19,755 bases of DNA, taken from NCBI GenBank assembly GCA_011390455.1, contig JAABSI010000009.1:35759-55513 (forward strand). Direction: 5' to 3'. Below the pieces are notes generated by a model. It saw only the letters and a program-made list of their open reading frames with translations. It was not told the origin of the DNA and searched no databases. Of the stretch, positions 13,916-19,755 are shown piece by piece. Origin of the DNA: Trueperaceae bacterium. GTDB taxonomy: Bacteria; Deinococcota; Deinococci; Deinococcales; Trueperaceae. A program made the position numbers and the translations under genes. Numbering within the stretch: the stretch's first letter is position 1; every line of letters begins with the position of its first letter.

Positions 13916-14671
13916 TCAGGGACGCGCCACGTCCCAGTTGCCGCCGACGCCGTCGCCGGTCGCGTCCATGGGGACGAAATCGTTGCGCCAGTAGTAGAGC
14001 GGCATGCCGTCGAGCACGACCTGCGCGCCGCCATCGTCGCGCACGAAGAGGGTGGCCTCGCCGTCCACGCCCGCGCCGAGGGCGGGCATGAGGCCGGCCG
14101 GATCGAAGCCGCCGACCAGCGGCGGCCACGCGGCCGCGCAACCTCCGGTGCAGTTCGAGGTGCCGTCGGCGTCGTTGCGGAAGGTGTAGAGCGCCATGCC
14201 GGTGGGGCCGACCAGGATCTCGCCGAGGGTCGGGTGGGTGGCGACCTGCACGACCGGGTTCAGGTTCGCGACCCACCAGACGCCGCCGACGCCCTGGCCG
14301 GTCGTGTCGCCGGGGGCCGCGTCGTTGGCCCACCCGTAGAGCGGCCAGCCGCCGTAGGTGAGCTGCACGTCGCCGTCGGCGCGCGTGATGGTGTCGAAGC
14401 CGGCCGGGATCGCCAACGGGTTGGTGACGAGGCTGGCCTCTCCGACGATGACCGGGGGCCAGTTGACCGCGCAGGTGTCGGCGCAGTTCGAGACGCCGGG
14501 TTCGTCGTTCGAGAAGACGTAGAGCGTCATGCCGGCGTCGTCGGTCAGGAAGTGGCCGAGGGCGGCGTCGTAGCGCACCTGGACCACGGGCGTGACCGCC
14601 TGGGCGAGGGCCGAGCCAACGAGGGCGAACGCGAGGGCGAGGACGAGGGCGGGGATGGTGCGTCGTGTCAT
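13916..14671 (-). CDS. secreted COG4315-type repeat protein
   Basis: This is a 251-residue exported protein. The signal peptide (TRRTIPALVLALAFALVGSALA) is cleaved before QAVTPVV. The mature part has four copies of the secreted repeat (PF03640 type), arranged as two pairs. The first member of each pair has G-M-x-LYxFxND and SNCxxxCxxxWPP (Cys63/67 and Cys174/178). The second has G-x-PLYxWxND, ending in GDTTGQGVGGVWWV or GDATGDGVGGNWDV. The family is extracytoplasmic and of unknown biochemical function. The ATG has GGAGG five bases upstream. Its promoter matches the one before the nearby sigma gene, and it lies 53 bp beyond the anti-sigma gene. It is therefore the likely output of that sigma factor. 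Confidence 0.92.
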   Translation of the reverse strand: MTRRTIPALVLALAFALVGSALAQAVTPVVQVRYDAALGHFLTDDAGMTLYVFSNDEPGVSNCADTCAVNWPPVIVGEASLVTNPLAIPAGFDTITRADGDVQLTYGGWPLYGWANDAAPGDTTGQGVGGVWWVANLNPVVQVATHPTLGEILVGPTGMALYTFRNDADGTSNCTGGCAAAWPPLVGGFDPAGLMPALGAGVDGEATLFVRDDGGAQVVLDGMPLYYWRNDFVPMDATGDGVGGNWDVARP

Positions 14672-14687
14672 GGGTGCCTCCACCCCT

Positions 14688-14717
14688 CGATACGCGCCGA
14701 TCCCGCGATCGGATGCA
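14688..14717 (-). promoter_or_regulatory. ECF-sigma-type promoter of the secreted repeat gene
   Basis: Reading on the reverse strand, TGCATCCG (14710-14717), 15 bases, then CGTATCG (14688-14694). It ends 16 bases before the ATG. The same two blocks with the same spacing precede the sigma gene. The CATCC-type -35 resembles what I recall for mycobacterial SigK promoters. Confidence 0.7.
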
Positions 14718-14724
14718 CGGTCGT

Positions 14725-15423
14725 TCAGGGTGCGGTCGGGAGCGGCGCCGCACCGAGGGGCTCGGTCGGCGCCGTCGTGGCGCGACGGGGCTCGAGCGAG
14801 ACGACGACCTGGTCGAAGCCGGTAGCCGGCGCGCGGAGGACGGTCCGTGGGACGTCCGCGAGCGCGGTGGCGCCGTCCGCGTCGATGCCCCAGGTGCGGT
14901 ACGCGCTGCCCGCCGGCGCGGGTGCGCGCATGACGACGAGCACGACCCCGTCGTCCGCCACCATCACGGTGCCGGGGCTGCGCGCGCCGGGCGCAGCCGG
15001 AAGCGGCCAGGTGGTGACGTCGTCGCGCGTCAGCCAGCCGGCCACCAGCGCTCGGTCGCCCTCGCTGGCGCGCCAGGCGGCGTGCCGCTCCCAGAAGCCA
15101 CCCACGGCGGCGACGGCGACGATCCCCGCGACCGCCCAACCGGTCCAGACCGGCGCGGGTCGGCGCCGCGCCGGGGCCGCAGGGGCGACCGCCTTCGGCG
15201 CCGGCATCGCGGCGCGCGCGGCAGCGAGCGCCCGCGCCCGCGCCTCCGGGCTCGGCGCGACCGGCGGCAGGGCCTCGACGGTCGCGGCGTGTTCCGCGCG
15301 GAGCCGCCGCACCTCGCGCCGGCAGCGCCGGCAGCCCGCCACGTGGCGCGCGGCGGCGGCCTCCGCCTCGCCCGTCAGGTCGCCGAGGGCGAAGGCGTGC
15401 AGGTCGTGCGGGTGCTCGCTCAC
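14725..15423 (-). CDS. anti-sigma factor, zinc-finger plus RskA-like domain
   Basis: This is a 232-residue single-pass membrane regulator that binds and inhibits the ECF sigma factor encoded upstream. The cytoplasmic N-terminus carries the zinc-binding anti-sigma motif His27-x3-Cys31-x2-Cys34 (RHVAGCRRC). An Ala/Pro-rich linker follows, then one transmembrane helix at about 93-111 (TGWAVAGIVAVAAVGGFW). The extracytoplasmic domain has the RskA pattern: GSAYRTWGIDADG, then VVVSLEPRRATTAPTEPLG near the C-terminus. The GTG start overlaps the sigma stop as GTGA, so the pair is translationally coupled and made in fixed ratio. RskA relatives release sigma after regulated proteolysis. The stimulus is unknown. 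Confidence 0.93.
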   Translation of the reverse strand: MSEHPHDLHAFALGDLTGEAEAAAARHVAGCRRCRREVRRLRAEHAATVEALPPVAPSPEARARALAAARAAMPAPKAVAPAAPARRRPAPVWTGWAVAGIVAVAAVGGFWERHAAWRASEGDRALVAGWLTRDDVTTWPLPAAPGARSPGTVMVADDGVVLVVMRAPAPAGSAYRTWGIDADGATALADVPRTVLRAPATGFDQVVVSLEPRRATTAPTEPLGAAPLPTAP

Positions 15424-15947
15424 GCGCCCTCCATCCGAACGCGCAGCCGCTGCAGCGCGCGCCGGATGCGGCTCTTGACCGTGCCGAGCGGGAGCGCGTG
15501 CCGCTCGGCCAACTCCGAGTGGGAGCGGCCCTCCAGGTACGCCTCGTGGACGAGGGTGCGGTCGAGCGGATCGAGGCTGGCGAGCGCGTCGGCCACCAGG
15601 ATCCGGCGCTCCTGGGCGGGCCAGGGGTTGGTGGCGCCCGTCGCGCCATCGGGGTCGAGGTCGACCGACCTGGGCCGCGCCGCGGCGCGCCGGCCGCGCG
15701 ACGCGACGGCGTTGCGAACCATCGTGTAGGCGAGCGCGCGCACCGAGCCGAGGCGCGGATCGAAGCGGCCGGCGGTCTGCACCAAACGAACGAACACGTC
15801 CTGCACCACTTCTTCTGCGTCCTCCTCGGCGCCGCACAGACGCCGCGCCAGCGCCAGGAGCGCGGGCGCGAGGGCGTCGTACAGGGGCGCCAGCGCGTCG
15901 GCGTCCCCGGCCGCGACCCTGCGCAGCGCGAGCGCCTCGTCGTTCAT
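15420..15947 (-). CDS. ECF-type RNA polymerase sigma factor, SigK-like
   Basis: This is a 175-residue two-domain ECF sigma factor. Region 2 spans about 10-80 (APLYDALAPALLALARRLCG, then DAEEVVQDVFVRLVQ, then FDPRLGSVRALAYTMVRNAVAS) and binds core polymerase and the -10. Region 4 spans about 110-172 (ADALASLDPLDRTLVHEAYLEG, then HALPLGTVKSRIRRALQRLRVRM) and carries the helix-turn-helix for the -35. Its partner is the RskA-like anti-sigma factor, whose GTG overlaps the sigma stop. The ATG at 15947 sits 14 bases after a promoter identical in layout to that of the secreted repeat gene, which predicts autoregulation. GGGGAGG is very close to the ATG. Confidence 0.94.
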   Translation of the reverse strand: MNDEALALRRVAAGDADALAPLYDALAPALLALARRLCGAEEDAEEVVQDVFVRLVQTAGRFDPRLGSVRALAYTMVRNAVASRGRRAAARPRSVDLDPDGATGATNPWPAQERRILVADALASLDPLDRTLVHEAYLEGRSHSELAERHALPLGTVKSRIRRALQRLRVRMEGA

Positions 15948-15961
15948 GCCTCCCCATACCA

Positions 15962-15991
15962 CGGTACGCGCGCGGGGCGTCGACGGATGCA
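15962..15991 (-). promoter_or_regulatory. autoregulatory ECF-sigma-type promoter
   Basis: Reading on the reverse strand, TGCATCCG (15984-15991), exactly 15 bases, then CGTACCG (15962-15968). Fourteen bases separate it from the sigma ATG. It matches the motif before the secreted repeat gene at 14 of 15 fixed positions. Confidence 0.7.
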
Positions 15992-16155
15992 GCCGGGGCC
16001 GCCGTCGCTCGTCCGTGACGGTTGCACGCCCGGCGTCCGCTGGAGGTCTACGCTGCAGGGGGCGCGGCGATCGGGTGCGGCGCGCGCGGTTCCGTAGCGG
16101 ACGGACGGCGGCGCGGCTCCCGTCGACGTCGCGTCGCGCGAGAGGAGCACGCTTC

Positions 16156-16614
16156 ATGGACTACACGTGCGAACTCGTCGATCTCCACGCCCAGCCGACC
16201 TTGGTCGTCCGCACCCGATCCTCCGTCGAGCAGCTGCCCGAGGTCTTGGGGCCCGCGTGGGGGGCGGTCATGGCCTGCGCCGGCAAGGTGGGCGCGCAGC
16301 CGACCGACCCGCCGTTCGTCGCGTACCACAACGCCGACCTGCAGGACCTGGACGTCGAGATCGGCATGATCTTCACGGAGGTGCTCCCCGGCGAGGGCGA
16401 CGTGCACCCGCACGCCATCCCCGCGAGCCGGGCGGTCGAGTGCGTCCACGTCGGACCGTACGCCGAGCTCCACGCGGCCTACCGGGCGCTCGAGGCGTGG
16501 ATGGCGGAGCATGGCCACCAGCGCGGCGGACCCGCCTACGAGTTCTACCTGGACGATCCAGGGGACACGGCCGAGGCCGAACTGCGGACGCGCGTCGTCA
16601 TGCTCGTGCGGTGA
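16156..16614 (+). CDS. GyrI-like / effector-binding domain protein
   Basis: This is a 152-residue stand-alone GyrI-like (AraC effector-binding, SOUL/BmrR-C type) domain. Family marks are CELVDLHAQPTLVVRTRSSVEQLPEVLG at the start, PPFVAYHNAD and DVEIGMIFTEVLPGEGDV in the middle, and ASRAVECVHVGPYAELHAAYRALEAWM towards the end. The closing YEFYLDDPGD is the usual ligand-pocket segment. There is no DNA-binding domain. Such single domains bind small hydrophobic or cationic molecules, and some inhibit gyrase or hydrolyse ligands. The ATG at 16156 has AGAGGAG about nine bases upstream. It is divergent from the sigma gene with 208 bp between starts. A TACGCT at 16049-16054 could be its -10. Confidence 0.9.
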   Translation: MDYTCELVDLHAQPTLVVRTRSSVEQLPEVLGPAWGAVMACAGKVGAQPTDPPFVAYHNADLQDLDVEIGMIFTEVLPGEGDVHPHAIPASRAVECVHVGPYAELHAAYRALEAWMAEHGHQRGGPAYEFYLDDPGDTAEAELRTRVVMLVR

Positions 16615-16647
16615 TCGGCAGCGGTCGCCGATGCGCGCGAGGACCGG

Positions 16648-16653
16648 TACGCT
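16648..16653 (+). promoter_or_regulatory. candidate -10 of the MOSC-glycosylase operon
   Basis: TACGCT is followed by six bases and then the GTG start at 16660. No ribosome site precedes that GTG, so a leaderless transcript is the simplest reading. There is no clear -35. Confidence 0.4.
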
Positions 16654-16659
16654 GACCGC

Positions 16660-17205
16660 GTGCACGCTTCCCGCGTCGTCTCCGTCTCCGTCGACTCGGG
16701 CCACGCCTTCTCCAAGCCCCGCGTCGACGCCATCGAGCTGATCGCCGGCGTGGGGGTGCGCGGCGACGCGCACGCCGGCGCCAACGTGCGCCATCGGTCG
16801 CGCGTGCGCAAGGACGCGTCGGCACCCAACCTGAGGCAGGTCCACCTGGTGCACCGCGAGCTCTTCGATGAACTGGCGGCTAGAGGCTTCGCGGTGGGCC
16901 CTGGCGACCTCGGCGAGAACGTCGCCACCGAGGGCGTCGACCTGTTGCGCCTGCCGATGGGCACCCGGCTGCGCCTGGGCGAGGAGGCGGTCGTCGAGGT
17001 GACCGGCCTACGCAACCCCTGCGCGCAGCTCGACGCGTTCCAGCCCGGGTTGATGGCGGCCGTCCTGGACCGCATGCCCGACGGTTCGCTGGTGCGCAAG
17101 GCCGGGATCATGAGCGTGGTGCTCCGCGGCGGCGTGGTCCGGGCCGGCGATCCGATCCGCGTGTCGCTGCCCGATGCGCCGCATCGGGCTCTCGTGCCCG
17201 TGTGA
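16660..17205 (+). CDS. MOSC domain protein
   Basis: This is a 181-residue stand-alone MOSC domain (molybdenum-cofactor sulfurase C-terminal, YiiM-like). Key features are VGVRGDAHAG (31-40), LRQVHLVHRELFDEL, GDLGENVATEGVDLLRLPMG, and Cys121 in GLRNPCAQLD, the conserved cysteine thought to hold sulfur or bind the molybdenum cofactor. Relatives reduce N-hydroxylated compounds or deliver sulfur. The start GTG lies six bases after a TACGCT hexamer with no ribosome site. The stop overlaps the glycosylase start by GTGA, so the two are translated together. N-hydroxylated bases are a possible common theme with the DNA glycosylase, but this is speculation. Confidence 0.92.
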   Translation: MHASRVVSVSVDSGHAFSKPRVDAIELIAGVGVRGDAHAGANVRHRSRVRKDASAPNLRQVHLVHRELFDELAARGFAVGPGDLGENVATEGVDLLRLPMGTRLRLGEEAVVEVTGLRNPCAQLDAFQPGLMAAVLDRMPDGSLVRKAGIMSVVLRGGVVRAGDPIRVSLPDAPHRALVPV

Positions 17206-17870
17206 CGGGGGCGGCGGAGGGACCGGCGACCGACGCGCTGACGGCCACGACCTACCCGCTCGCCGTTGCCGCGATCGCGGCGGCCGACCCCGTCCTGGCG
17301 GGCGTTGCGGAACGCTGGGGGCCGCCGCCGTTCTGGCGCCATCCGGAGGGCTTCGCCGGGTTGGTGCATGGGATCCTGGCGCAGCAGGTCTCACTCGAGT
17401 CCGCGACCGCCGCGTTCGGCAAGCTCGAGGCGGCGCTCGGCGTCGTGGAGCCCGACGCGTTCCGAGCCCTCGACGATGCGCGCTTGCGCGCGATCGGCTT
17501 CAGCCGTCCGAAGGCGGCGTACGCCCGCGGGTTGGCCGCGGCGATCGCCGAGGGCTCGCTCGACCTGGACGCCCTTGCGGTCGCGCCGGACGCCGAGGTC
17601 CGAAGCGCCCTGATGCGGATGCGCGGCATCGGACGCTGGACCGCCGACGTCTACCTGCTCTTCGCGCTGCGTCGCCCCGATGCCTGGCCGACCGGCGACC
17701 TAGCGCTCGCCATCGCGGTCCAGGAGTTGTGGGGTCACGCCGAGCGGCCCGGCTGGGACGAGCTCGACGCGTTCGCCGAGCGCTGGCGGCCGCACCGGGC
17801 CGTGGCGGCGCGCTTCCTGTGGCACGACTATCTGGCGCGCCGCGGTCGGCGCGCGGCGTCGCCGACGTAG
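17202..17870 (+). CDS. HhH-GPD DNA glycosylase (3-methyladenine DNA glycosylase II-like)
   Basis: This is a 222-residue base-excision repair enzyme of the AlkA/HhH-GPD superfamily. The helix-hairpin-helix is LMRMRGIGRWTADVYLLFAL (138-157), and the catalytic aspartate is Asp166 in WPTGDLAL. FAGLVHGILAQQVSLESATAAF at 51-72 is the usual first core helix pair, and RAIGFSRPKAAYARGLA matches the substrate-side loop. There is no lysine at the bifunctional position and no iron-sulfur cysteine cluster, so it should be a monofunctional alkylated-base glycosylase. At 222 residues it lacks the N-terminal AlkA domain, as compact bacterial versions do. The GTG start overlaps the MOSC stop (GTGA). Confidence 0.93.
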   Translation: MTGAAEGPATDALTATTYPLAVAAIAAADPVLAGVAERWGPPPFWRHPEGFAGLVHGILAQQVSLESATAAFGKLEAALGVVEPDAFRALDDARLRAIGFSRPKAAYARGLAAAIAEGSLDLDALAVAPDAEVRSALMRMRGIGRWTADVYLLFALRRPDAWPTGDLALAIAVQELWGHAERPGWDELDAFAERWRPHRAVAARFLWHDYLARRGRRAASPT

Positions 17871-17918
17871 GCGCCTGCGGCGACCCTCCGTTCGTGCGAA
17901 GCCGCGAAGCGGCGGCGG

Positions 17919-17938
17919 ATGTCTAAGATACTTGACAG
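17919..17938 (+). promoter_or_regulatory. upstream operator-like dyad
   Basis: ATGTCTAAGATACTTGACAG matches the second dyad at 15 of 20 positions. It covers the -35 element TTGACA at 17932-17937. Its arms TGTC/GACA are inverted repeats. It is a probable site for the XRE protein of the operon. Confidence 0.6.
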
Positions 17939-17960
17939 CATGTCATCGGAGCTTTACACT
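17932..17960 (+). promoter_or_regulatory. strong sigma-70-type promoter of the XRE operon
   Basis: A perfect TTGACA (17932-17937), exactly 17 bases, then TACACT (17955-17960). It lies in an AT-rich island within GC-rich DNA, 36 bases before the ATG at 17997. It is the clearest housekeeping-type promoter in the window. Confidence 0.85.
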
Positions 17961-17964
17961 CCGT

Positions 17965-17984
17965 ATGTCAAAGATGTTGGACAT
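17965..17984 (+). promoter_or_regulatory. downstream operator-like dyad
   Basis: ATGTCAAAGATGTTGGACAT is a 20-bp dyad with 16 of 20 symmetric positions and perfect ATGTC/GACAT ends. It covers the predicted transcription start and ends just before the ribosome site. It is 46 bp from the upstream dyad, centre to centre. Confidence 0.65.
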
Positions 17985-17996
17985 GAGGAGGCAGCG

Positions 17997-18485
17997 ATGT
18001 CGTTCGAGGAGAAGGTCACATGGGTCAGCGGCGCGGTCACGCTGATCGTGGCGAGTTGGTACGTCTCGGTGGTCGCCGGACCGATCGGTGAGGTGCCCGT
18101 CGAAGCCATCGCGTACCGTCGGCCGCTGCTCATCGCCGTCGGCGCGATGATCGTCTTCACGATCCTCGGGACGATCGCCACGGCGATCGGGACGGCGATC
18201 GGTGGGGCGATCGGTGGCGCGATCCGGGCCGAGATGCGCGGCGAGGATCCCGGCGAGGTCGTCGTCCACGACATCGACCGCACCGACGAGCGCGATGCGG
18301 ACATCGATGCGCGGGGCGACCGGGCCGCGTACTTCGTCTCCTCGGTGCTGATGGTCGGCGCGTTGGCGCTGGCGATGCTCGAACGGCCCCACTTCTGGAT
18401 CGCCAACGCGATGTTCGCGGCGTTCGTCGTGGCCAGCCTCGTCGGTACCGTCGTCAAGCTCGCCATCTACCGTCGAGGCTTCTAG
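17997..18485 (+). CDS. multi-pass membrane protein with glycine-zipper repeat
   Basis: This is a 162-residue integral membrane protein. I see four hydrophobic segments, at about 11-30, 45-75, 113-131 and 135-156. The long second one contains [15 protein letters not shown], a tetrapeptide repeat with glycines every four residues (glycine-zipper-like), encoded by nearly identical 12-bp units. A charged Asp/Arg-rich loop ([15 protein letters not shown]) separates the halves. It resembles membrane proteins often encoded next to small YgzD-type XRE regulators (DUF2178-like), but I cannot assign a family. The ATG at 17997 has GAGGAGG five bases upstream. An in-frame ATG further up lies inside the promoter and is rejected. 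The stop shares one base with the next start (TAGTG). Confidence 0.88.
   Translation: MSFEEKVTWVSGAVTLIVASWYVSVVAGPIGEVPVEAIAYRRPLLIAVGAMIVFTILGTIATAIGTAIGGAIGGAIRAEMRGEDPGEVVVHDIDRTDERDADIDARGDRAAYFVSSVLMVGALALAMLERPHFWIANAMFAAFVVASLVGTVVKLAIYRRGF
18180..18227 (+). repeat. four tandem 12-bp units coding the glycine zipper
   Basis: Four consecutive 12-base units based on ACGGCGATCGGK encode [12 protein letters not shown] and GAIR. They are within the membrane-protein gene and keep the frame. Confidence 0.8.
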
Positions 18486-18712
18486 TGACGGCGAAGCCGA
18501 CGCGCGTCACGAACGACATCCGCGCGCTCCGGTTCGCGGCCGGCGAGATGACGCAGGCGCAGCTGGCCGATCGGGTGGGGTTGACGCGGCAGACGATCAT
18601 CGCCATCGAGCAGGGGCGCTACTCACCGTCGCTCGAGGTGGCCTTCAAGATCGCGCACGTGTTCGACGTGCCGCTGGATCGCGTGTTCGGGTACCCGAAG
18701 GAGGGGTCGTGA
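18485..18712 (+). CDS. small XRE-family transcriptional regulator (YgzD-like)
   Basis: This is a 75-residue protein that is almost entirely one Cro/CI-type helix-turn-helix. The DNA-binding core is [24 protein letters not shown] (22-45), followed by [25 protein letters not shown], the standard ending of YgzD-like regulators. It should bind as a dimer. The two 20-bp dyads around the operon promoter are the obvious autoregulatory targets. The GTG start uses the last base of the upstream stop (TAGTG), and its own stop overlaps the GTG of a 34-residue peptide, so the whole operon is translationally coupled. Confidence 0.94.
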   Translation: MTAKPTRVTNDIRALRFAAGEMTQAQLADRVGLTRQTIIAIEQGRYSPSLEVAFKIAHVFDVPLDRVFGYPKEGS

Positions 18713-18813
18713 AGCAGAAGGTGGTGCGTGCGGAGCGGGGCACGGCGATCGCGGTGGGGGCGCTCTTCGTCCTCGCGACGGCGGGACGCGTGGCGACGGT
18801 GGCGGCGGCATGA
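18709..18813 (+). CDS. 34-residue single-helix membrane peptide
   Basis: This is a small open frame between the XRE gene and the SDR gene. GTG at 18709 overlaps the XRE stop (GTGA), and its TGA overlaps the SDR ATG (ATGA at 18810). The ribosome site AAGGAGG (18698-18704) is one of the best in the window and has no other gene to serve. The product has a basic N-terminus ([10 protein letters not shown]) and one hydrophobic helix ([15 protein letters not shown]), then ends RVATVAAA. It fits a small membrane peptide that could partner the upstream membrane protein. It could otherwise serve only to couple translation to the SDR. No family is recognised. Confidence 0.6.
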   Translation: MKQKVVRAERGTAIAVGALFVLATAGRVATVAAA

Positions 18814-19577
18814 CGCACCCCCTGCCCGACCGCGGTGTCCTGCTTCTCGGCGCCACCGGCCGCACCGGTTCGCGGGTTCTGGCGCAGCTCCTGGAGCGTG
18901 GCGTCCCCGTGCGCGCGATCGTGAGGTCGGCCGCGCGCCTGCCGGCGGGCGCCGGCACCGACCCGCTGCTCACCGTCGTCGAGGCCGAGCTGACGTCGCT
19001 GTCCGCCGAGGCGCTTCGCGAACACGTCGCCGGCCACGACGCCGTCATCTGCTGCCTCGGCCACACGATCAGCCTGCGCGGCATCTTCGGACCGCCGCGC
19101 GACCTGGTCGAGGCCGCGGTCCGGAAGGTGGCCGCGGCGGTCGCATCGTTGCGTCCCGCGGCCCCGGTCCGGCTGATCCTCATGAGCTCGGTCTCGGTGC
19201 ACCGTCCGGTGCGCGCGGACGCGCGCCGCGGCGCGGTCGAGCGAGCCTTCATGGGCGTCATGCGTGGGCTCGTGCCGCCGGCGCGCGACAACCAGCGGGC
19301 GGCCGACGTCCTCGCAGCGGAGGTCGGCGGCGACGCACCGTTCCTCGAGTGGGTCGTCGTCCGACCGGATTCGTTGGTCGACGGAGACGTCTCCGCGTAC
19401 CGGCTCGACGAGGGGTTGGTCGCCAGCCTCTTCCAGCCGGACACGACCCGTATGGCCAACGTCGCGCACTTCATGGTCGAGCTCGCGACCGACGAGGCCG
19501 CGTGGCGGAGCTGGCGGGGCAAGATGCCGGTGGTCTTCGACGACGCGGGGCGCGGCACCGGCGAGGCAAGCGGCTGA
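18810..19577 (+). CDS. atypical SDR / NAD(P)H-binding protein
   Basis: This is a 255-residue NmrA/atypical-SDR-like protein. The Rossmann motif is GATGRTG at 14-20, followed by ERGVPVRAIVRS, the dinucleotide-specificity strand with an arginine that favours NADP. HDAVICCLG and VRLILMSSVSVHRP follow the usual order. There is no canonical YxxxK, as in other atypical members, which may be reductases or redox sensors. EWVVVRPDSLVDG is the typical active-site-region ending. It is the last gene of the XRE operon. Its ATG overlaps the small peptide's stop (ATGA). The link to membrane and regulator functions is unknown. Confidence 0.9.
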   Translation: MTHPLPDRGVLLLGATGRTGSRVLAQLLERGVPVRAIVRSAARLPAGAGTDPLLTVVEAELTSLSAEALREHVAGHDAVICCLGHTISLRGIFGPPRDLVEAAVRKVAAAVASLRPAAPVRLILMSSVSVHRPVRADARRGAVERAFMGVMRGLVPPARDNQRAADVLAAEVGGDAPFLEWVVVRPDSLVDGDVSAYRLDEGLVASLFQPDTTRMANVAHFMVELATDEAAWRSWRGKMPVVFDDAGRGTGEASG

Positions 19578-19628
19578 TGCGACTCCTGGTCGCGCTCGTG
19601 CTCGTCGGGCCCGCACGGCGCCGGTCGC

Positions 19629-19755
19629 TCAGGTTCGGTTCGCGCGCGCGATGTCCGCCAGGGCGCCTTCCGCGAGCCCAGCCTCGCGCAAGACGGCGAC
19701 GATGAAGTCGGTCTTGCCGTCGACGTAGGCATCGATGTCGTGCGGGAAGGCCTGC
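19629..19755 (-). CDS. unidentified protein, C-terminal fragment (5' end outside window)
   Basis: This is the last 41 residues of a reverse-strand gene, open to the window edge. The visible part reads QAFPHDIDAYVDGKTDFIVA, then VLREAGLAEGALADIARANR and a final T, a soluble helical ending. The codon bias fits a real gene (mostly G/C at third positions). It is too short to assign to a family. It is convergent with the SDR gene, with 51 bp between the stops and no clear terminator. Confidence 0.75.
   Translation of the reverse strand, partial: QAFPHDIDAYVDGKTDFIVAVLREAGLAEGALADIARANRT

Noticed and set aside
11959..14034. 691-codon reverse open frame
   Set aside because: It runs antisense across the esterase and secreted-protein genes and crosses the terminator at 13864. 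It shows no recognisable domain.
19577..19705. Forward open frame starting with a hydrophobic MRLLVALVLVG
   Set aside because: The ATG overlaps the SDR stop and looks tempting. However, after 12 residues it turns into Arg-rich noise and lies antisense to the reverse-strand gene fragment, which has the better codon bias.
1..19755. Mobile elements, CRISPR arrays, tRNA or rRNA genes
   Set aside because: I saw no transposase, integrase, spaced repeats, cloverleaf-type GGTTCGA arm or rRNA segment. Gene content and base composition are even, apart from the short AT-rich promoter at 17919-17984.

Overview
This is a 19.8-kb stretch of ordinary, gene-dense, very GC-rich bacterial chromosome. It carries 24 protein-coding genes, two of them cut by the window edges. 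I found no rRNA, tRNA, insertion sequence, phage gene or CRISPR array. Intergenic gaps are short, many starts are GTG or TTG, and neighbouring genes often share ATGA, GTGA or TAGTG stop/start overlaps. Several genes have a -10-like hexamer only 6-7 bases before the start codon, as expected for leaderless mRNAs. With the stress-type gene content, this suggests Deinococcota (Trueperaceae-like) or Actinomycetota. I lean to the first, but the sequence alone does not settle it.

Layout. 1-2000: the end of an alpha/beta hydrolase faces a reverse-strand general-stress pair, a CsbD-like small protein and a GSP39/YghA-type short-chain dehydrogenase. 2164-4969: a TipA-like MerR regulator with its own 19-bp-spacer promoter is divergent from a saccharopine-dehydrogenase-like enzyme, which is followed by an unrecognised protein with a PemK/MazF-like C-terminal half. 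5033-6460: a two-helix potassium channel, a transglutaminase-like protein and a small membrane-anchored protein. 6542-8265: an ABC-2 exporter (ATPase and permease). 8312-11313: a SagB-type nitroreductase, a P-loop kinase-like protein, a beta-lactamase-fold serine hydrolase and an ASCH protein. 11448-13839: two secreted proteins of unknown function flanking an HSL-family esterase.

13864-15991 holds the best-supported regulatory circuit. An ECF sigma factor overlaps its RskA-type membrane anti-sigma factor, and both lie upstream of a secreted COG4315-type repeat protein. The sigma gene and the secreted-protein gene share the promoter-like motif TGCATCCG-N15-CGTAYCG with identical spacing and orientation. 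This predicts an autoregulated sigma factor whose local target is the secreted protein, an arrangement like SigK/RskA.

16156-17870: a GyrI-like protein, then a MOSC protein overlapping a HhH-GPD 3-methyladenine-type DNA glycosylase. 17919-19577: an AT-rich promoter (TTGACA-N17-TACACT) lies between two related 20-bp dyads and drives four tightly coupled genes: a membrane protein with a glycine-zipper repeat, a small XRE repressor-like protein, a 34-residue single-helix peptide and an atypical SDR. The final bases hold the C-terminal end of an unidentified reverse-strand gene.
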